From Inquilinus limosus (GTDB taxonomy: Bacteria > Pseudomonadota > Alphaproteobacteria > DSM-16000 > Inquilinaceae), in assembly GCF_002195995.1 (NCBI RefSeq), contig NZ_NHON01000002.1:7501-56372 (forward strand): 48,872 nucleotides of DNA. The letters run 5' to 3'. A program made the translations under genes and the position numbers. Shown in pieces: positions 48,729 to 48,872 of this stretch. The notes under the pieces were generated by a model. That model was not told where the DNA came from. It saw only the letters and a program-made list of their open reading frames with translations, and did not search any database. The stretch's first letter is position 1, and each line of letters starts with the position of its first letter.

Positions 48729-48872
48729 ATGGCACGCCCCAAGGAATTCGACAGCGAGAAGGCCCTGGACGCCGCGATCGAGGTGTTCCGCGAGCATGGC
48801 TTCGACGGCACCTCGACCGACATGCTGGTGCGTGCGATGGGGATCGGCCGCCAGAGCCTCTACGACACGTTC
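48729..48872 (+). CDS. TetR-family regulator, N-terminal part (runs off the window)
   Basis: The first 48 codons of a TetR/AcrR-type repressor: Met-Ala-Arg-Pro-Lys-Glu-Phe-Asp, Ala-Ala-Ile-Glu-Val-Phe-Arg-Glu-His-Gly-Phe-Asp-Gly-Thr-Ser and the recognition region Met-Gly-Ile-Gly-Arg-Gln-Ser-Leu-Tyr-Asp-Thr-Phe. The ligand domain lies outside. This type often controls a neighbouring oxidoreductase or exporter; the target may be beyond the right edge or the MFS gene to the left. Confidence 0.9.
   Translation, partial: MARPKEFDSEKALDAAIEVFREHGFDGTSTDMLVRAMGIGRQSLYDTF

Noticed and set aside
1-48872. CRISPR array, tRNA or rRNA genes
   Set aside because: No regularly spaced short repeats, cloverleaf-like sequence with CCA-type ends or conserved rRNA blocks were recognised on either strand.

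Overview
The window looks like a high-GC alphaproteobacterial replicon of the Azospirillum/Inquilinus/Skermanella type (Rhodospirillales in the broad sense). This is inferred from the GC-rich third codon positions, the TAXI-TRAP, iron(III)-type ABC and enolase-superfamily content, and the DUF736 remnant. The species cannot be fixed from sequence alone. No rRNA, tRNA or CRISPR array was seen.

Region 1 (1-14228) is an orderly, uniform hydroxy-acid/sugar-acid catabolic locus. It holds two parallel cassettes, each with a periplasmic binding protein, a fused double permease, an ABC ATPase and an unusual mandelate-racemase-family (enolase superfamily) dehydratase. Between them lie a second, orthodox mandelate-racemase-type enzyme, a LysR regulator and, divergent from it, a gene that closely matches D(-)-tartrate dehydratase (tarD). 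A GntR/FCD regulator faces the second cassette across an 18-bp perfect palindrome. The likely logic is uptake of tartrate-like acids, dehydration to oxo acids and entry into the TCA cycle.

Region 2 (14229-46050) is a patchwork. Short, complete modules are separated by scars. The scars include an IclR fragment, an IS481 stub and a DegT aminotransferase fragment at 14.3-15.3 kb; a decayed IS1182-family element at 18.3-19.8 kb; a short-chain dehydrogenase (SDR) pseudogene; an amidase 5' duplication; a frameshifted XRE gene; an integrase tail; and RTX protein ends. Intact modules are: aldo-keto reductase/AraC; amidase/TetR; nsrR with truncated haemoglobin and flavohaemoglobin (NO detoxification); quinone-oxidoreductase-like gene/LysR; LysR/MFS; SDR; TAXI-type TRAP transporter with DUF1850; GntR with a fumarase-superfamily lyase and a dicarboxylate symporter; and SDR plus a doubled LysR-reductase unit. 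Copies of a degenerate repeat of about 140 bp, full or partial, sit at nearly every module boundary (about 15.6, 19.9, 23.4, 25.9, 32.9, 36.8, 40.7 and 46.0 kb). This is the most unusual structure in the window.

Region 3 (46045-48872) has a DUF736 tail and a tyrosine-recombinase fragment (plasmid or integrative-element debris), then an intact CynX-like MFS exporter/permease and the start of a TetR gene that runs off the end behind a near-consensus, almost leaderless promoter.
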